64,000 nucleotides of DNA from an uncultured Collinsella sp. (GTDB lineage Bacteria; Actinomycetota; Coriobacteriia; Coriobacteriales; Coriobacteriaceae): assembly GCA_900542165.1 (NCBI GenBank), contig UQMM01000003.1:56511-120510 (forward strand), given 5' to 3'. The position numbers and the translations under genes were made by a program. Below, one piece after another: positions 40,881 to 49,381 of this stretch. The notes below the pieces were generated by a model. That model saw only the letters and a program-made list of their open reading frames with translations, made no database searches and had not been told where the DNA came from. The number at the start of each line of letters is the position of its first letter. The stretch's first letter is position 1.

Positions 40881-41543
40881 ATGTCCGAAAAGAGTGCCCT
40901 GTTCATGGCGCGCACGACGCGCTTCCACGAGTTTGCCCGCAGCTTGACGACCACCCTGGGTGTCGAGGTGAGCCTGGCAACCCCCGATTCGCCGACTGCG
41001 GCGCACGACTTTGACCTGCTGATTCTCGATTCCGATGGCATCCGCAGCGACCGCATCGATCAGATTGCCAAGTGGCTTGACGATCGTGGCGGCGTCCCCA
41101 TGTTGGTGATTGTCGACGACGAGGCGCTCGGCACCCTGCGTCTGCCGAACCACGCGCATGCCGACTTTGTATGCCCCACGGCGACGCCCAACGAGCTCAA
41201 GGCTCGCGCGCAGCGCCTGATGGGCGAGGAGGAGACCGTCACCGCCGACGATGTGCTCAACATCGATAACCTCGAGATCAACCTGGCCACCTACCAGGTG
41301 ACGCTCGATAACGAGCCCATCGACCTGACGCTGATGGAGTACTCGCTGCTGAGCTTTTTGGCGACGCACCCCAACCGTGCCTACAGCCGCGAGGTGCTGC
41401 TGCACCGCGTGTGGGGCTTTGAGTACTGCGGCGGCACGCGCACCGTCGACGTGCACATCCGACGCATCCGCTCCAAGGTGGGCCCGCAGATCGCGGCACA
41501 CATCACCACCGTCCGTGGCGTGGGTTATCTGTTTAAGGACTAG
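40881..41543 (+). CDS. GlnR-like orphan OmpR-family regulator
   Basis: A 220-residue protein with an atypical receiver domain (about residues 1-115) and an OmpR-type winged helix (about 125-220: LTLMEYSLLSFLATHPNRAYSR, VWGFEYCGGTRTVDVHIRRIRSK, TVRGVGYLF). The C-terminal part is close to Streptomyces and Mycobacterium GlnR. As in GlnR, the receiver lacks the N-terminal acidic pair needed for normal phosphorylation, and no sensor kinase gene adjoins. GlnR controls nitrogen assimilation genes. Placement directly after the glutamine synthetase homologue fits. The start at 40881 follows TTGGAGG by 5 bp. Confidence 0.82.
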   Translation: MSEKSALFMARTTRFHEFARSLTTTLGVEVSLATPDSPTAAHDFDLLILDSDGIRSDRIDQIAKWLDDRGGVPMLVIVDDEALGTLRLPNHAHADFVCPTATPNELKARAQRLMGEEETVTADDVLNIDNLEINLATYQVTLDNEPIDLTLMEYSLLSFLATHPNRAYSREVLLHRVWGFEYCGGTRTVDVHIRRIRSKVGPQIAAHITTVRGVGYLFKD

Positions 41544-41547
41544 ATCT

Positions 41548-41585
41548 CCACTACTAAGGGGACAGGGCGCCTTTGTGGTGGTTTT
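41548..41585 (+). repeat. Degenerate copy of the CCACCACAAAGG palindrome
   Basis: CCACTACTAAGG at 41548-41559 faces CCTTTGTGGTGG at 41570-41581 with GGGACAGGGCG-type bases between, followed by TTTT. It starts 5 bp after the GlnR-like stop and may end that transcript. Confidence 0.6.
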
Positions 41586-41699
41586 GCCGCATACGTGGAT
41601 TCCTTTCGGGTCTGCGGCAGAACTTAAGCCTTCCTAAAAGATTGCGTTCTCATACACGTTCGCCCGCATATTGGGGTACAACTCAACGTGAACAATGAT

Positions 41700-41731
41700 G
41701 GCCCGCCACATGTTTGGCGGGCCTTTGGTTA
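41700..41731 (+). terminator. Hairpin upstream of htrA
   Basis: GGCCCGCC pairs perfectly with GGCGGGCC around an 8-base loop and runs into TTTGGTTATTT, 22 bp before the htrA start. It could be an attenuator in the htrA leader. Confidence 0.55.
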
Positions 41732-41752
41732 TTTGACGAAAGGATCGCAGCC

Positions 41753-43213
41753 ATGAGCGAGAACGATTCCCAGCGTCCCCAGGATGTGGGCCACGTCGGC
41801 GAGACTCAGCAGCAACCGCGCGTACAGGTTGAGTCGACGCCTGCCGACGGCAACATTCCCTACGTGCAGGCCTATGACACGCAGACCGGCAAGCCGCTGG
41901 GCGGCCAACAGGTCGTAAACAAGCACACGGTGGTCAAGACCAAGACCAAAAAGCTGCCGATTTTCATTACGGCGCTCGCCGGCTGTGCCTGCGGCGCCCT
42001 GCTGGTCATTGCGCTCATCATGAGCGGCACGCTCGATATCGGCGGCGGCAAGAACGCCGTGACGGCGGGTGCTTCGGGTTCGTCGACGCAAAAGATCACG
42101 ATCGACTCCGAGGACACCACGTTGGCCGAGGCCGTTTCTGCCAAGGCATTGCCCTCCGTGGTTTCCATTACCGCCACTTCGAGCGGTAGCCAGAATGGCT
42201 CGCTTTCGCAGTCTGCCGATGAGTCGGATAGCTCGGGCAGCGTCGGTTCGGGCGTGGTGCTCGATACCGAGGGCCACATCCTCACCAACAACCATGTGGT
42301 CGATGGCTATGACCAGTACGTGGTGACCATGGACGACGGCACCACGTACGAGGCCGAGTTCGTGGGCAACGATGCTTCGAGCGACCTGGCCGTCATCAAG
42401 CTCAAGGACGCTGACGCCTCCAAGCTCACGCCGATCGAAATCGGTGATTCCTCCAAGCTCAACGTGGGCGAGTGGGTCATGGCGATCGGGTCGCCGTTCG
42501 GCAACGAGCAGTCTGTCTCCACGGGCATTGTGTCGGCGCTGTATCGCTCCACGGCCATGAGCTCTACCAGCGGTAACACCATCTATGCCAACATGATCCA
42601 GACCGATGCCGCCATCAACCCGGGCAACTCCGGCGGCGCACTCGTTAACGACAATGGCGAGCTCGTGGGTATCAACTCGCTCATCGAGAGCTATTCGGGC
42701 TCCAGCTCGGGCGTTGGCTTTGCCATTCCGGTTAACTACGCCAAGAACATTGCCGACCAGATTATCGACGGCAAGACGCCGGTGCATCCGTACATGGGCG
42801 CTACGCTTTCGAGCGTCAATGCGCTCAACGCCCGCACCAACAAGCTGAGCACCGATAGCGGCGCGTACGTGGCGAGCGTTGTCGAGGGCGGTCCTGCCGC
42901 CAAGGCCGGCATTCAGGAGGGCGACGTCATCACCAAGCTGGGCGACGACGAGATCACGAGCGCCGATGGCCTGATCATCGCACTGCGCAGCCACGAGGTG
43001 GGCGAGAAGGTTGAGATCACGCTCATGCGCGGCAAGGAAGAGAAGAAGGTCACCGTCGAGCTGGGCTCCGATGAGGAGCTACAGAACCAACAGCAGGACG
43101 ACAGTTCGACCGACACCGGCAACGGCGGTATTACCGACGAGCAGCTGCGCCGGTACCTGGAGGAGCTGCTAGGCCAGCAGGGCCAGGGCCAGGGCTACGG
43201 CCAGGGTTTCTAA
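41753..43213 (+). CDS. htrA: HtrA/DegP-type membrane-anchored serine protease
   Basis: A 486-residue protein. A polar cytoplasmic N-terminus of about 65 residues is followed by one membrane helix (residues 69-91), a trypsin-like domain with the triad His181 (NNHVVD), Asp211 (SSDLAV) and Ser293 (NPGNSGGAL), a PDZ domain (about 350-445, EGGPAAKAGIQEGDVI) and a Gly/Gln-rich tail ending GQGYGQGF. It would act outside the membrane on misfolded exported proteins. The start at 41753 has GAAAGGA 9 bp upstream. The gene is monocistronic between a leader hairpin and a terminator. Confidence 0.93.
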   Translation: MSENDSQRPQDVGHVGETQQQPRVQVESTPADGNIPYVQAYDTQTGKPLGGQQVVNKHTVVKTKTKKLPIFITALAGCACGALLVIALIMSGTLDIGGGKNAVTAGASGSSTQKITIDSEDTTLAEAVSAKALPSVVSITATSSGSQNGSLSQSADESDSSGSVGSGVVLDTEGHILTNNHVVDGYDQYVVTMDDGTTYEAEFVGNDASSDLAVIKLKDADASKLTPIEIGDSSKLNVGEWVMAIGSPFGNEQSVSTGIVSALYRSTAMSSTSGNTIYANMIQTDAAINPGNSGGALVNDNGELVGINSLIESYSGSSSGVGFAIPVNYAKNIADQIIDGKTPVHPYMGATLSSVNALNARTNKLSTDSGAYVASVVEGGPAAKAGIQEGDVITKLGDDEITSADGLIIALRSHEVGEKVEITLMRGKEEKKVTVELGSDEELQNQQQDDSSTDTGNGGITDEQLRRYLEELLGQQGQGQGYGQGF

Positions 43214-43239
43214 CGAGCCGTATCGCACATACCGATGCC

Positions 43240-43280
43240 AGAGGGGGCTGTTCCGCCAACGCGGGACAGCCCCCTCTTTT
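43240..43280 (+). terminator. Terminator of htrA
   Basis: AGAGGGGGCTGT pairs with ACAGCCCCCTCT, extended inward by a partly paired stem, and is followed by TTTT. Confidence 0.92.
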
Positions 43281-43462
43281 CCTATTGATTCGTTGAGGAC
43301 GGAGGAAAACGGATCATTTAGAAATTGCAAGGGCATGGTTTGATTGCGCGATCCACCCGGTCTGGCGGCTGCCGATTCGGTGCGGTTCGAAAGGGCTATT
43401 CGGCCCCATGGTGACCGGTGGTACTCTAGTATCCGTTTGAAATCGAGCGAAGGAGTGCCGCT

Positions 43463-45691
43463 ATGGAGCAATCGAGCCTGTTTGGTGACGGTGTGGGCAT
43501 CGATACCGAAACGCCCGCGAGCGCGGATGCCGCCGCACCGGCCGATGCACGTGCTCGGGCGGCAGCGCGTGCGGCCGAGCTGCGCCACGAGCTCGATTAC
43601 CACGCCTATCGCTACTACATGCTCGACGCGCCCGAGATTACGGACGCCGCCTTTGACAAAATGCTCGTTGAGCTGCAGGAAATCGAGGCGACCTACCCCG
43701 ACCTGGTGACGCCCGACAGCTATACCCAGCGCGTGGGCGGGTACGTGAGCGAGCAGTTTACGCCGGTCACGCACATGGCACGCATGTATTCCATGGACGA
43801 TGCCATGGACCTGGACGAGCTCGACGCGTGGCTCCAGCGCGCCGAGGATGCGCTCGGTGCCGGCAGCGTCACCTATACCTGCGAGCTTAAGATCGACGGC
43901 CTGGGTGTGGCACTTACCTACCAAAACGGCACCTTCGTACGCGCGGCCACGCGTGGCGATGGCACCACGGGCGAGGACGTGTCGCTCAACGTGCGCACCA
44001 TCAAGGATGTGCCCATGCACCTGTCCGAGCCGGCGCTCGCCCACATGGGCGCCGACCGCGAGCGTACCATTGAGGTGCGCGGCGAGGTCTATATGCCCAA
44101 GGGCAGCTTTGTTCGTCTGAACGACGAGGCCGATGCCGAGGGTCGCGACCCCTTCGCCAACCCGCGCAACGCTGCCGCCGGATCCTTGCGTCAGAAGGAT
44201 CCCAAGGTCACGGCGCGCCGCGACCTGGCCACCTTTATCTATGCCATCGCCGATACCGATCCGCTGCACGTCCACAGCCAGCGCGAGTTCCTCGACTGGC
44301 TGCGAAGCGCCGGCTTCAGCGTCAACCCTAACGTTGCCCGTTGCGCCACACCCGCCGAGGTCCACGAGTTCTGTGCCCAGGCGCTCGAGCACCGCGGCGA
44401 CCTGGATTACGACATCGACGGCGTGGTCGTAAAGGTGGACAGCTTCCAGCAGCAGCTTGACCTGGGCTTTACCGCCCGCGCACCGCGCTGGGCCATTGCC
44501 TTTAAGTTCCCGCCCGAGGAAAAGCAGACGGTGCTTCGCGAAATACGCATCCAGGTGGGCCGCACCGGTGTACTCACGCCGGTTGCCGAGTTCGACCCGG
44601 TAACGGTTGCCGGCTCCACCATCGCGCGCGCCACGCTGCACAACATCGACGAGATCCGCCGCAAAAACGTGCGCGAGGGCGACACCATCATCGTGCACAA
44701 GGCGGGCGACGTAATCCCCGAGGTCGTAGGCCCGGTGCTCGACAAGCGCCCGGCCGATTCGGTCGACTGGCAGATGCCCGAGGTCTGCCCCGTGTGCGGC
44801 AGCCCCGTGGTCCACGAGGACGGTGAGGTTGCCTACCGTTGCGTCTCCATCGACTGCCCCGCGCAGCTCAAGGAGCGCCTGCTCCACTGGGTGAGCCGTG
44901 GCTGCATGGACGTCGACGGCCTGGGCGACGAGATTGTCGACAAGATGATCGCTGCCGGCCTGATCCACGATGTCGCGGACTTCTACCAGCTCACAGTGGA
45001 CGACATCGCCGGACTGGATACGGGGCGCGTGTACGCCAGCTCCAACAGCAAGAAGGGCGTCAAGAAGGGCGATCCCATTCCGGTGGGCCTCAAGACGGCC
45101 GAAAAGATCATCGCCGAGCTCAACAAGTCCAAGAGCCAGCCGCTCGGTCGCGTGCTGTTTGCCCTGGGCATCCGCCACGTGGGCAAGAGCGTGGGCGAGG
45201 TCATCGCCGAGCGATTCCTGTCGATTGACAAGCTCATCCTGGCGAGCGAAGAGGACATCGCCGAGTGCGAGGGCATCGGTCCCAAGATTGCAGCGAGCGT
45301 CAAGCAGTTCCTGGCCGTGCCCGAGAACCTTGCCGTGCTGGAGCGCCTGCGTCAGGCGGGGCTGTCGCTTGAGGTCGACTTGGGCGCCGCGCATGCACAG
45401 GCCGCAGCCGACGCTGGCGTGGCGGGCGAGCTCGCCGACGCACAACCGCTCGCGGGTCTGACCTTCGTGCTCACCGGCACGCTTGTCAACCGTACGCGCG
45501 ACGAGGCGGGCGCGGCGCTCAAGGTGCTCGGCGCCAAGGTTTCGGGCAGCGTGTCAAAGAAGACGAGCTATCTGGTTGCCGGTCCCAAAGCGGGTTCCAA
45601 GCTTACCAAGGCCGAGCAGCTGGGCGTACCCGTACTGGACGAGGACGCACTCGAGCAGATCTTGGCTACTGGTCAAGTGCCCCAGGCTTAG
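43463..45691 (+). CDS. ligA: NAD+-dependent DNA ligase LigA
   Basis: A 742-residue replicative ligase. The adenylated lysine is Lys143 in CELKIDG. The OB fold with GRTGVLTPVAEF, the four-cysteine zinc site (CPVCGSPV, CVSIDCPAQ), the HhH region (RHVGKSVGEVIAERF, IGPKIAASV) and a C-terminal BRCT domain (LTFVLTGTLVNRTRDEA) follow in the usual order. It seals nicks during replication and repair using NAD+. An extra polar stretch of about 30 residues precedes the N-terminal Ia domain. The start has CGAAGGAG 8 bp upstream. A strong terminator follows. Confidence 0.97.
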   Translation: MEQSSLFGDGVGIDTETPASADAAAPADARARAAARAAELRHELDYHAYRYYMLDAPEITDAAFDKMLVELQEIEATYPDLVTPDSYTQRVGGYVSEQFTPVTHMARMYSMDDAMDLDELDAWLQRAEDALGAGSVTYTCELKIDGLGVALTYQNGTFVRAATRGDGTTGEDVSLNVRTIKDVPMHLSEPALAHMGADRERTIEVRGEVYMPKGSFVRLNDEADAEGRDPFANPRNAAAGSLRQKDPKVTARRDLATFIYAIADTDPLHVHSQREFLDWLRSAGFSVNPNVARCATPAEVHEFCAQALEHRGDLDYDIDGVVVKVDSFQQQLDLGFTARAPRWAIAFKFPPEEKQTVLREIRIQVGRTGVLTPVAEFDPVTVAGSTIARATLHNIDEIRRKNVREGDTIIVHKAGDVIPEVVGPVLDKRPADSVDWQMPEVCPVCGSPVVHEDGEVAYRCVSIDCPAQLKERLLHWVSRGCMDVDGLGDEIVDKMIAAGLIHDVADFYQLTVDDIAGLDTGRVYASSNSKKGVKKGDPIPVGLKTAEKIIAELNKSKSQPLGRVLFALGIRHVGKSVGEVIAERFLSIDKLILASEEDIAECEGIGPKIAASVKQFLAVPENLAVLERLRQAGLSLEVDLGAAHAQAAADAGVAGELADAQPLAGLTFVLTGTLVNRTRDEAGAALKVLGAKVSGSVSKKTSYLVAGPKAGSKLTKAEQLGVPVLDEDALEQILATGQVPQA

Positions 45692-45711
45692 GACATCGAT
45701 AATCAAATTAG

Positions 45712-45752
45712 AAAACCTCCCGGAAAGGTTGATACTTTCCGGGAGGTTTTTA
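45712..45752 (+). terminator. Terminator of ligA
   Basis: AAAACCTCCCGGAAAG pairs perfectly with its 16-bp complement around GTTGATA, followed by TTTTTA. The right arm is also the start of a 62-bp repeat shared with the 3' end of merR. Confidence 0.93.
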
Positions 45753-45796
45753 TTTGGGCGTGGTGGCGGGCAGCATGATCTGCGTCATGTAGGTTG
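45735..45796. repeat. 62-bp direct repeat flanking the toxin-antitoxin module, left copy
   Basis: 50 of 62 bases match 46855-46916 without gaps, from CTTTCCGGGAGGTT to GTAGGTTG. The right copy is the end of the intact merR gene plus its downstream sequence. Confidence 0.7.
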
Positions 45797-45816
45797 CTGA
45801 GGGTGATCCTGTGGAC
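45757..45816 (-). pseudogene. Remnant of the 3' end of a merR-like gene
   Basis: Read on the minus strand this stretch encodes SPSATYMTQIMLPATTPK and a stop, against the end of the intact regulator at 46870, DPTTYVTQITVPVTALD and stop. The similarity is lost further upstream. It is the coding part of the 62-bp duplicated segment. Confidence 0.55.
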
Positions 45817-45902
45817 CGGTGCCGTCCCGGGGCGATAAGAGATTCATACAAAGCAGAGGTGCCCGTAATGGTTGATCGCCCCCATTGTGGTGATTCTTAT
45901 AT

Positions 45903-45931
45903 ACGTTAACATTAATATTAACGTGTATACT
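45903..45931. promoter_or_regulatory. Palindromic promoter/operator of the toxin-antitoxin operon
   Basis: ACGTTAA at 45903-45909 and TTAACGT at 45918-45924 are perfect inverted arms around CATTAATA, and TATACT at 45926-45931 is a good -10. Antitoxins of this family bind palindromes over their own promoters. Confidence 0.6.
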
Positions 45932-45964
45932 GAGCAGTGAAGATATATGTTGAGAGGAGCAGTT

Positions 45965-46357
45965 ATGGTTACCGTCGCGTTTTCGGAACTGCGCCAAAAC
46001 CTTACGCAGGTGGCCGAAAAGGTTGCCAATGAGGGCGAGGAGGTTGTGGTCTTCAAGCGGAGCAAGCCGTTGTTCAAGATCGTGCCGCTCGACTATGAAG
46101 GTCCAGTTACGGTGGAATATGACGCTGCCCAGGAGCGTGGGGGCGCAAAGCCGACGTGCGGCACGGGCAAGCCCAAGCGCGACGTGGGTACGATGTGGCA
46201 TCCCAAGATCACCTGGAAGGAGATCCGTGAGATGCTTGCGGAGGATGAGGACCACCAGGAGTATCTCGATATCGTAGCCAAAATGCCAAAAGGAACGCCG
46301 CTCGATACGATGGCGGTTGAAGATGAAAAGCGCATCGCGAGGGAGCGCTACCTATGA
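45965..46357 (+). CDS. Phd/YefM-type antitoxin
   Basis: A 130-residue protein. Its first 50 residues (MVTVAFSELRQNLTQVAEKVANEGEEVVVFKRSKPLFKIVPL region) have the Phd/YefM fold that binds DNA, and the long C-terminal part is charged, as expected for a toxin-binding tail. It is longer than most Phd proteins (about 80). The start at 45965 has GAGAGGAG 7 bp upstream. It overlaps the toxin gene by 4 bp (ATGA), the standard arrangement for a type II pair, and would repress its own promoter at 45903-45931. Confidence 0.82.
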   Translation: MVTVAFSELRQNLTQVAEKVANEGEEVVVFKRSKPLFKIVPLDYEGPVTVEYDAAQERGGAKPTCGTGKPKRDVGTMWHPKITWKEIREMLAEDEDHQEYLDIVAKMPKGTPLDTMAVEDEKRIARERYL

Positions 46358-46776
46358 GAGCATTTCTCGATACCAATTTTCTGCTCGATTGCGTGCTTCC
46401 GGGCCGGCCGGAGCACGCAGCGGCGCAAACGATCAAGGGGCTCGTCGACGTGGGGCTTATCGAAGGTGTTGTTTCGGCCTGCTCTCTCAAGGACGCGTAC
46501 TACATTCTCACCAAACAGGCCGGCGAGGCGCGCGGGCGCGAGGTAGTGCGCGACTGCCTTAAGAGCTACTCGGTAGAGTCTCTCGACCAAGAGGCTTGTT
46601 TTGCCTCCGCCTATTCCGATGAGCCGGACTTTGAGGACGGCTGTATCCGTGCGATGGCCGAGCGTGCCGGTGTGGACTTTATCATCACGCGCGACCGCGC
46701 CGCTTTTGTGCGCTCGACCATCAAGACCTTCTCGCCTGCAGAGTTCATCCGTGCGTTTCCGATTCCGGAGGAGTAA
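46354..46776 (+). CDS. PIN-domain ribonuclease toxin (VapC-like)
   Basis: A 140-residue PIN-domain protein. The acidic active-site residues are Asp6 (FLDTNFLLD), an acidic residue near Asp47 (SLKDAYYIL), Asp95 (PDFEDGCIR) and Asp114 (IITRD). PIN toxins are Mg2+-dependent RNases held in check by the antitoxin. The start codon overlaps the antitoxin stop. The pair is bracketed by 62-bp repeats of the merR end. Confidence 0.88.
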   Translation: MRAFLDTNFLLDCVLPGRPEHAAAQTIKGLVDVGLIEGVVSACSLKDAYYILTKQAGEARGREVVRDCLKSYSVESLDQEACFASAYSDEPDFEDGCIRAMAERAGVDFIITRDRAAFVRSTIKTFSPAEFIRAFPIPEE

Positions 46777-46854
46777 AACCGCCATATCGGGGATTGTCCC
46801 CGGCGTGGTAGTCCTCCTGTAGCCGACGCTCGTTAGTTGAGCCGCACTTCATAA

Positions 46855-46916
46855 CTTTCCGGGAGGTTCTTAATCGAGCGCAGTAACCGGCACCGTGATC
46901 TGCGTCACGTAGGTTG
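46855..46916. repeat. 62-bp direct repeat flanking the toxin-antitoxin module, right copy
   Basis: It begins CTTTCCGGGAGGTT, the right arm of the ligA terminator without its left partner, and runs into the last 15 codons of merR. 50 of 62 bases match 45735-45796. Confidence 0.7.
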
Positions 46917-47718
46917 TGGGGTCGTCGCTGATGATGTCGTCGATGAGGGCGATTTCGCGCGAGGGACCGGCGGGTGTCAGGTTATGTTCGCGCATATAGC
47001 CGAGCAGCTGCTTATAGCGCGGGCCCGCTTGCCCGTGTGTGCCGCGGAAGCTTATGGTCAGGCACCGCGCGGCGGGTCGCACCTCGACATCGCCCACGTA
47101 ATCATCGGTGTCATCGAGCAGCAAAAAGACCTCGTCGTAGCCATCAAAGTCGCCGGCGGCGAGGCGCTCGGCGCTAATCCCGACGCCTAAGTTGCCCAGA
47201 AAGACAAAGGTCTCGTGCTGGCCCTTCTGCAGCTGACGAATCTGCCACTCCAGCGCATAGGCGTCGGTAGGGTTGACGCGTTCGCGCAGTACGGCGCAGC
47301 GAAGCTCGGGCGTATCGATTGTGAAAATGGTATCGAGCTCGGTGTTCAAGGCATTATGCAGCAGGGCAAGCCGGTTATCGATCTTGCGCGACACGCGTTC
47401 GAGCTCGCGGCGCTTGCATTCGATGAGTTCCTGCTGCTGAGCCAGCTGCCGCTGCATGAGGTCCACATCGCGCGTGGTCACAAACTCACGGATCTGCGCC
47501 AACGGCAAGTCGAGAACACGCAGGTGGCTGATGGTGTTGAGGGTGGAGAGCTGCCGCGATCCGTAGTAGCGGTACCCGCTTGCCGGATCGATGTACGCCG
47601 GGTCCAGCAAGCCCATCTGCTCGTAATGACGTAGCGTCCCAACGCTCAGGTTAAACAGGCGCGCCACCTCGCCAATGCGGAGCAGGCCCTCGGTATGTTC
47701 AGTTGGCGAGTCGGTCAC
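46870..47718 (-). CDS. MerR-family regulator with GyrI-like effector domain (BmrR-type)
   Basis: A 282-residue regulator. The N-terminal winged helix (LLRIGEVARLFNLSVGTLRHYEQMGLLDPAYIDPASGYRYY region, residues 11-52) is followed by a coiled coil (QRQLAQQQELIECKRRELERVSRKIDNRLA region) and a C-terminal ligand-binding domain of the GyrI/BmrR kind. Such proteins sense cationic drugs and activate efflux genes. The start is GTG at 47718 with AAAGGAG 8 bp upstream. The MATE gene lies 56 bp upstream on the same strand, and a MerR-type dyad lies in that gene's promoter. Confidence 0.9.
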   Translation of the reverse strand: MTDSPTEHTEGLLRIGEVARLFNLSVGTLRHYEQMGLLDPAYIDPASGYRYYGSRQLSTLNTISHLRVLDLPLAQIREFVTTRDVDLMQRQLAQQQELIECKRRELERVSRKIDNRLALLHNALNTELDTIFTIDTPELRCAVLRERVNPTDAYALEWQIRQLQKGQHETFVFLGNLGVGISAERLAAGDFDGYDEVFLLLDDTDDYVGDVEVRPAARCLTISFRGTHGQAGPRYKQLLGYMREHNLTPAGPSREIALIDDIISDDPTTYVTQITVPVTALD

Positions 47719-47774
47719 AGGACTGCTCCTTTCGGTAAAAAGCAGGGGAGGGGCGCCAGGCTCGTGTCGCCCCG

Positions 47775-49121
47775 CTACGCCACTAGCTTGTCAAAAGCTC
47801 CGCGGCGGTTGAGCACGGTAAACGCGACAACACAGATGACTGCCGACAGAATTGACCCGCACGGCGAAGCGATGCCCATGGGAAACAGCGTATCGGAATA
47901 GGCATTCGACAGCAGCCACGCGCCGGGCACGCGAATGAGCGCCACGGCCAGCACGTTGTGCGCAAAGCCGATGTAGCTCTTGCCATACGCAGCGAAAAAG
48001 CCGCTAAAGCAAATGTGGATGCCGGCAAAAATCGCGTCGAAAATGTAGCTGCGCATATAGCCGGTACCGGCCGCGACAACCGCGGGGTCCTTGGCAAAAA
48101 AACCGATAAACGCCGGTGCCACCAGCCACATTAGCACCGTGATCAGGCAGCCATACACTACCGAGATGGTCATGGCGTCCTTGAGTACCTGACGTGCGCG
48201 GTCGCCCTTGCCCGCGCCGGCATTTTGCGCCGTGAGCGCGCTGACGGTGGCGCCCATGGAGCTCGGCACAATGAACAAAAAGCTGATCATCTTTTCGACC
48301 AGGCCCACGGCGGCGGCGTCGACCAGGCCGCGGTGGTTGGCGATGACGGTGATAAACATAAACGCCACCTGGATGCAGCCGTCCTGCACGGCCACGGGCA
48401 CGCCGATCTTAAGAATGCTGCCGAGTACCTCGGGCTGTGGGCGCAGGTCGCTGCGCTTAACGTGGATGTCCGTGCGGCGGCTCTTGAGCCACACGAGCGC
48501 GAGGGCAACGCTGACCGTCTGGGCGGTCACTGTGCCGAGCGCCGCGCCCACGGGGCCGAGCCCCATGTGGCCGATAAACAGAAAGTCGAGCGCGATGTTG
48601 ATGATGCATGCCACGCCGATCACGTACATAGGCGAGCGCGAATCGCCCAGCCCGCGAAAGATGGCCGAAAGGATGTTGTATGCGGCGATGCACGGAATGC
48701 CGATAAAGCAAATGCGCAGGTAGGCGGCGGTGCCTTCGACAGCCTCGGCCGGCGTGCCAATGAGCGCCACAATCTGCGGGCACAGTGCGAGCAGGACGGC
48801 GGCCAGCACTACCGAGACGCCCATAAAGAGCGTGATGGTGTTGCCGATGGCGGTCTCGGCGCGGTCGAAGCGGCGCGAGCCCACGGCGTGGCCGACGACT
48901 ACTGTCGTTCCCATAGCCAGGCCCACGAGTGCCACGGTAATCATATAGAGCGTCTGAGCGCCATTTGCCACGGCGGTGATGCCGGCGGCGCCGCTAAACT
49001 GCCCCATCATGTACAGGTCGGCCATGCCGTAGAGCATCTGCAAAAAGTACGAGAGCATATAGGGCAGAGCAAAGATCGCGATGGTCTTAAGGACATTGCC
49101 GCGTGTGAGGTCGTGTTCCAT
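47775..49121 (-). CDS. MATE-family multidrug efflux transporter
   Basis: A 448-residue membrane protein with 12 hydrophobic segments in two similar halves. LPYMLSYFLQMLYGMADLYMMGQFSGA near the start and the mirrored VQDGCIQVAFMFITVIANHRG in the second half are typical of the NorM/DinF-like MATE group. It exports drugs by Na+ or H+ antiport. The start at 49121 (MEHDLTRGN) is placed where family similarity begins; the frame runs 79 codons further up through the promoter. Expression is probably controlled by the MerR regulator that follows it. Confidence 0.9.
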   Translation of the reverse strand: MEHDLTRGNVLKTIAIFALPYMLSYFLQMLYGMADLYMMGQFSGAAGITAVANGAQTLYMITVALVGLAMGTTVVVGHAVGSRRFDRAETAIGNTITLFMGVSVVLAAVLLALCPQIVALIGTPAEAVEGTAAYLRICFIGIPCIAAYNILSAIFRGLGDSRSPMYVIGVACIINIALDFLFIGHMGLGPVGAALGTVTAQTVSVALALVWLKSRRTDIHVKRSDLRPQPEVLGSILKIGVPVAVQDGCIQVAFMFITVIANHRGLVDAAAVGLVEKMISFLFIVPSSMGATVSALTAQNAGAGKGDRARQVLKDAMTISVVYGCLITVLMWLVAPAFIGFFAKDPAVVAAGTGYMRSYIFDAIFAGIHICFSGFFAAYGKSYIGFAHNVLAVALIRVPGAWLLSNAYSDTLFPMGIASPCGSILSAVICVVAFTVLNRRGAFDKLVA

Positions 49122-49171
49122 GGGCGGGGCTTTCTGGCTGGGTTCGTTTACGTACCAGTGTAGTGAAAACC

Positions 49172-49192
49172 CTACAACGATTGTAGAGTCAA
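49172..49192 (-). promoter_or_regulatory. MerR-type operator/promoter of the MATE-merR operon
   Basis: CTACAA-CGA-TTGTAG at 49172-49186 is a perfect dyad directly downstream (minus strand) of the -35 TTGACT (49187-49192). A dyad between the -35 and -10 boxes is the hallmark of MerR-activated promoters. Confidence 0.7.
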
Positions 49193-49312
49193 GGTTTGTG
49201 TCGGCAGTGGGGCGAAAAAAGTGAGGCCCACGATTATTTCCAACTGAATACAGATGCGCACTATGCTTGTTTGGCACGTTCGTTAGCCTTGCAGAAATCG
49301 ATTTCGTAACAC

Positions 49313-49340
49313 TTGACACCATCGCCTGTCGCGCAATAAT
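49313..49340 (+). promoter_or_regulatory. Sigma-70-type promoter of the ABC exporter operon
   Basis: TTGACA (49313-49318) and AATAAT (49335-49340) are 16 bp apart. A palindrome GAAATCGATTTC at 49294-49305 lies just upstream. Confidence 0.6.
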
Positions 49341-49381
49341 ACGTGCGTTTGCGAACAACGTTTGATGGGGGATGAACCTGC

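Noticed and set aside
43169..45445. Open frame of 758 codons antisense to ligA
   Set aside because: High GC at third positions leaves long antisense frames. ligA on the plus strand is a full-length, clearly conserved protein, and the antisense translation has no recognisable domain.
49294..49305. GAAATCGATTTC as a shared operator with the 38221 palindrome
   Set aside because: Only a 12-bp low-complexity palindrome with a different flank, and the ABC genes have no link to KDG metabolism. Too weak to claim.
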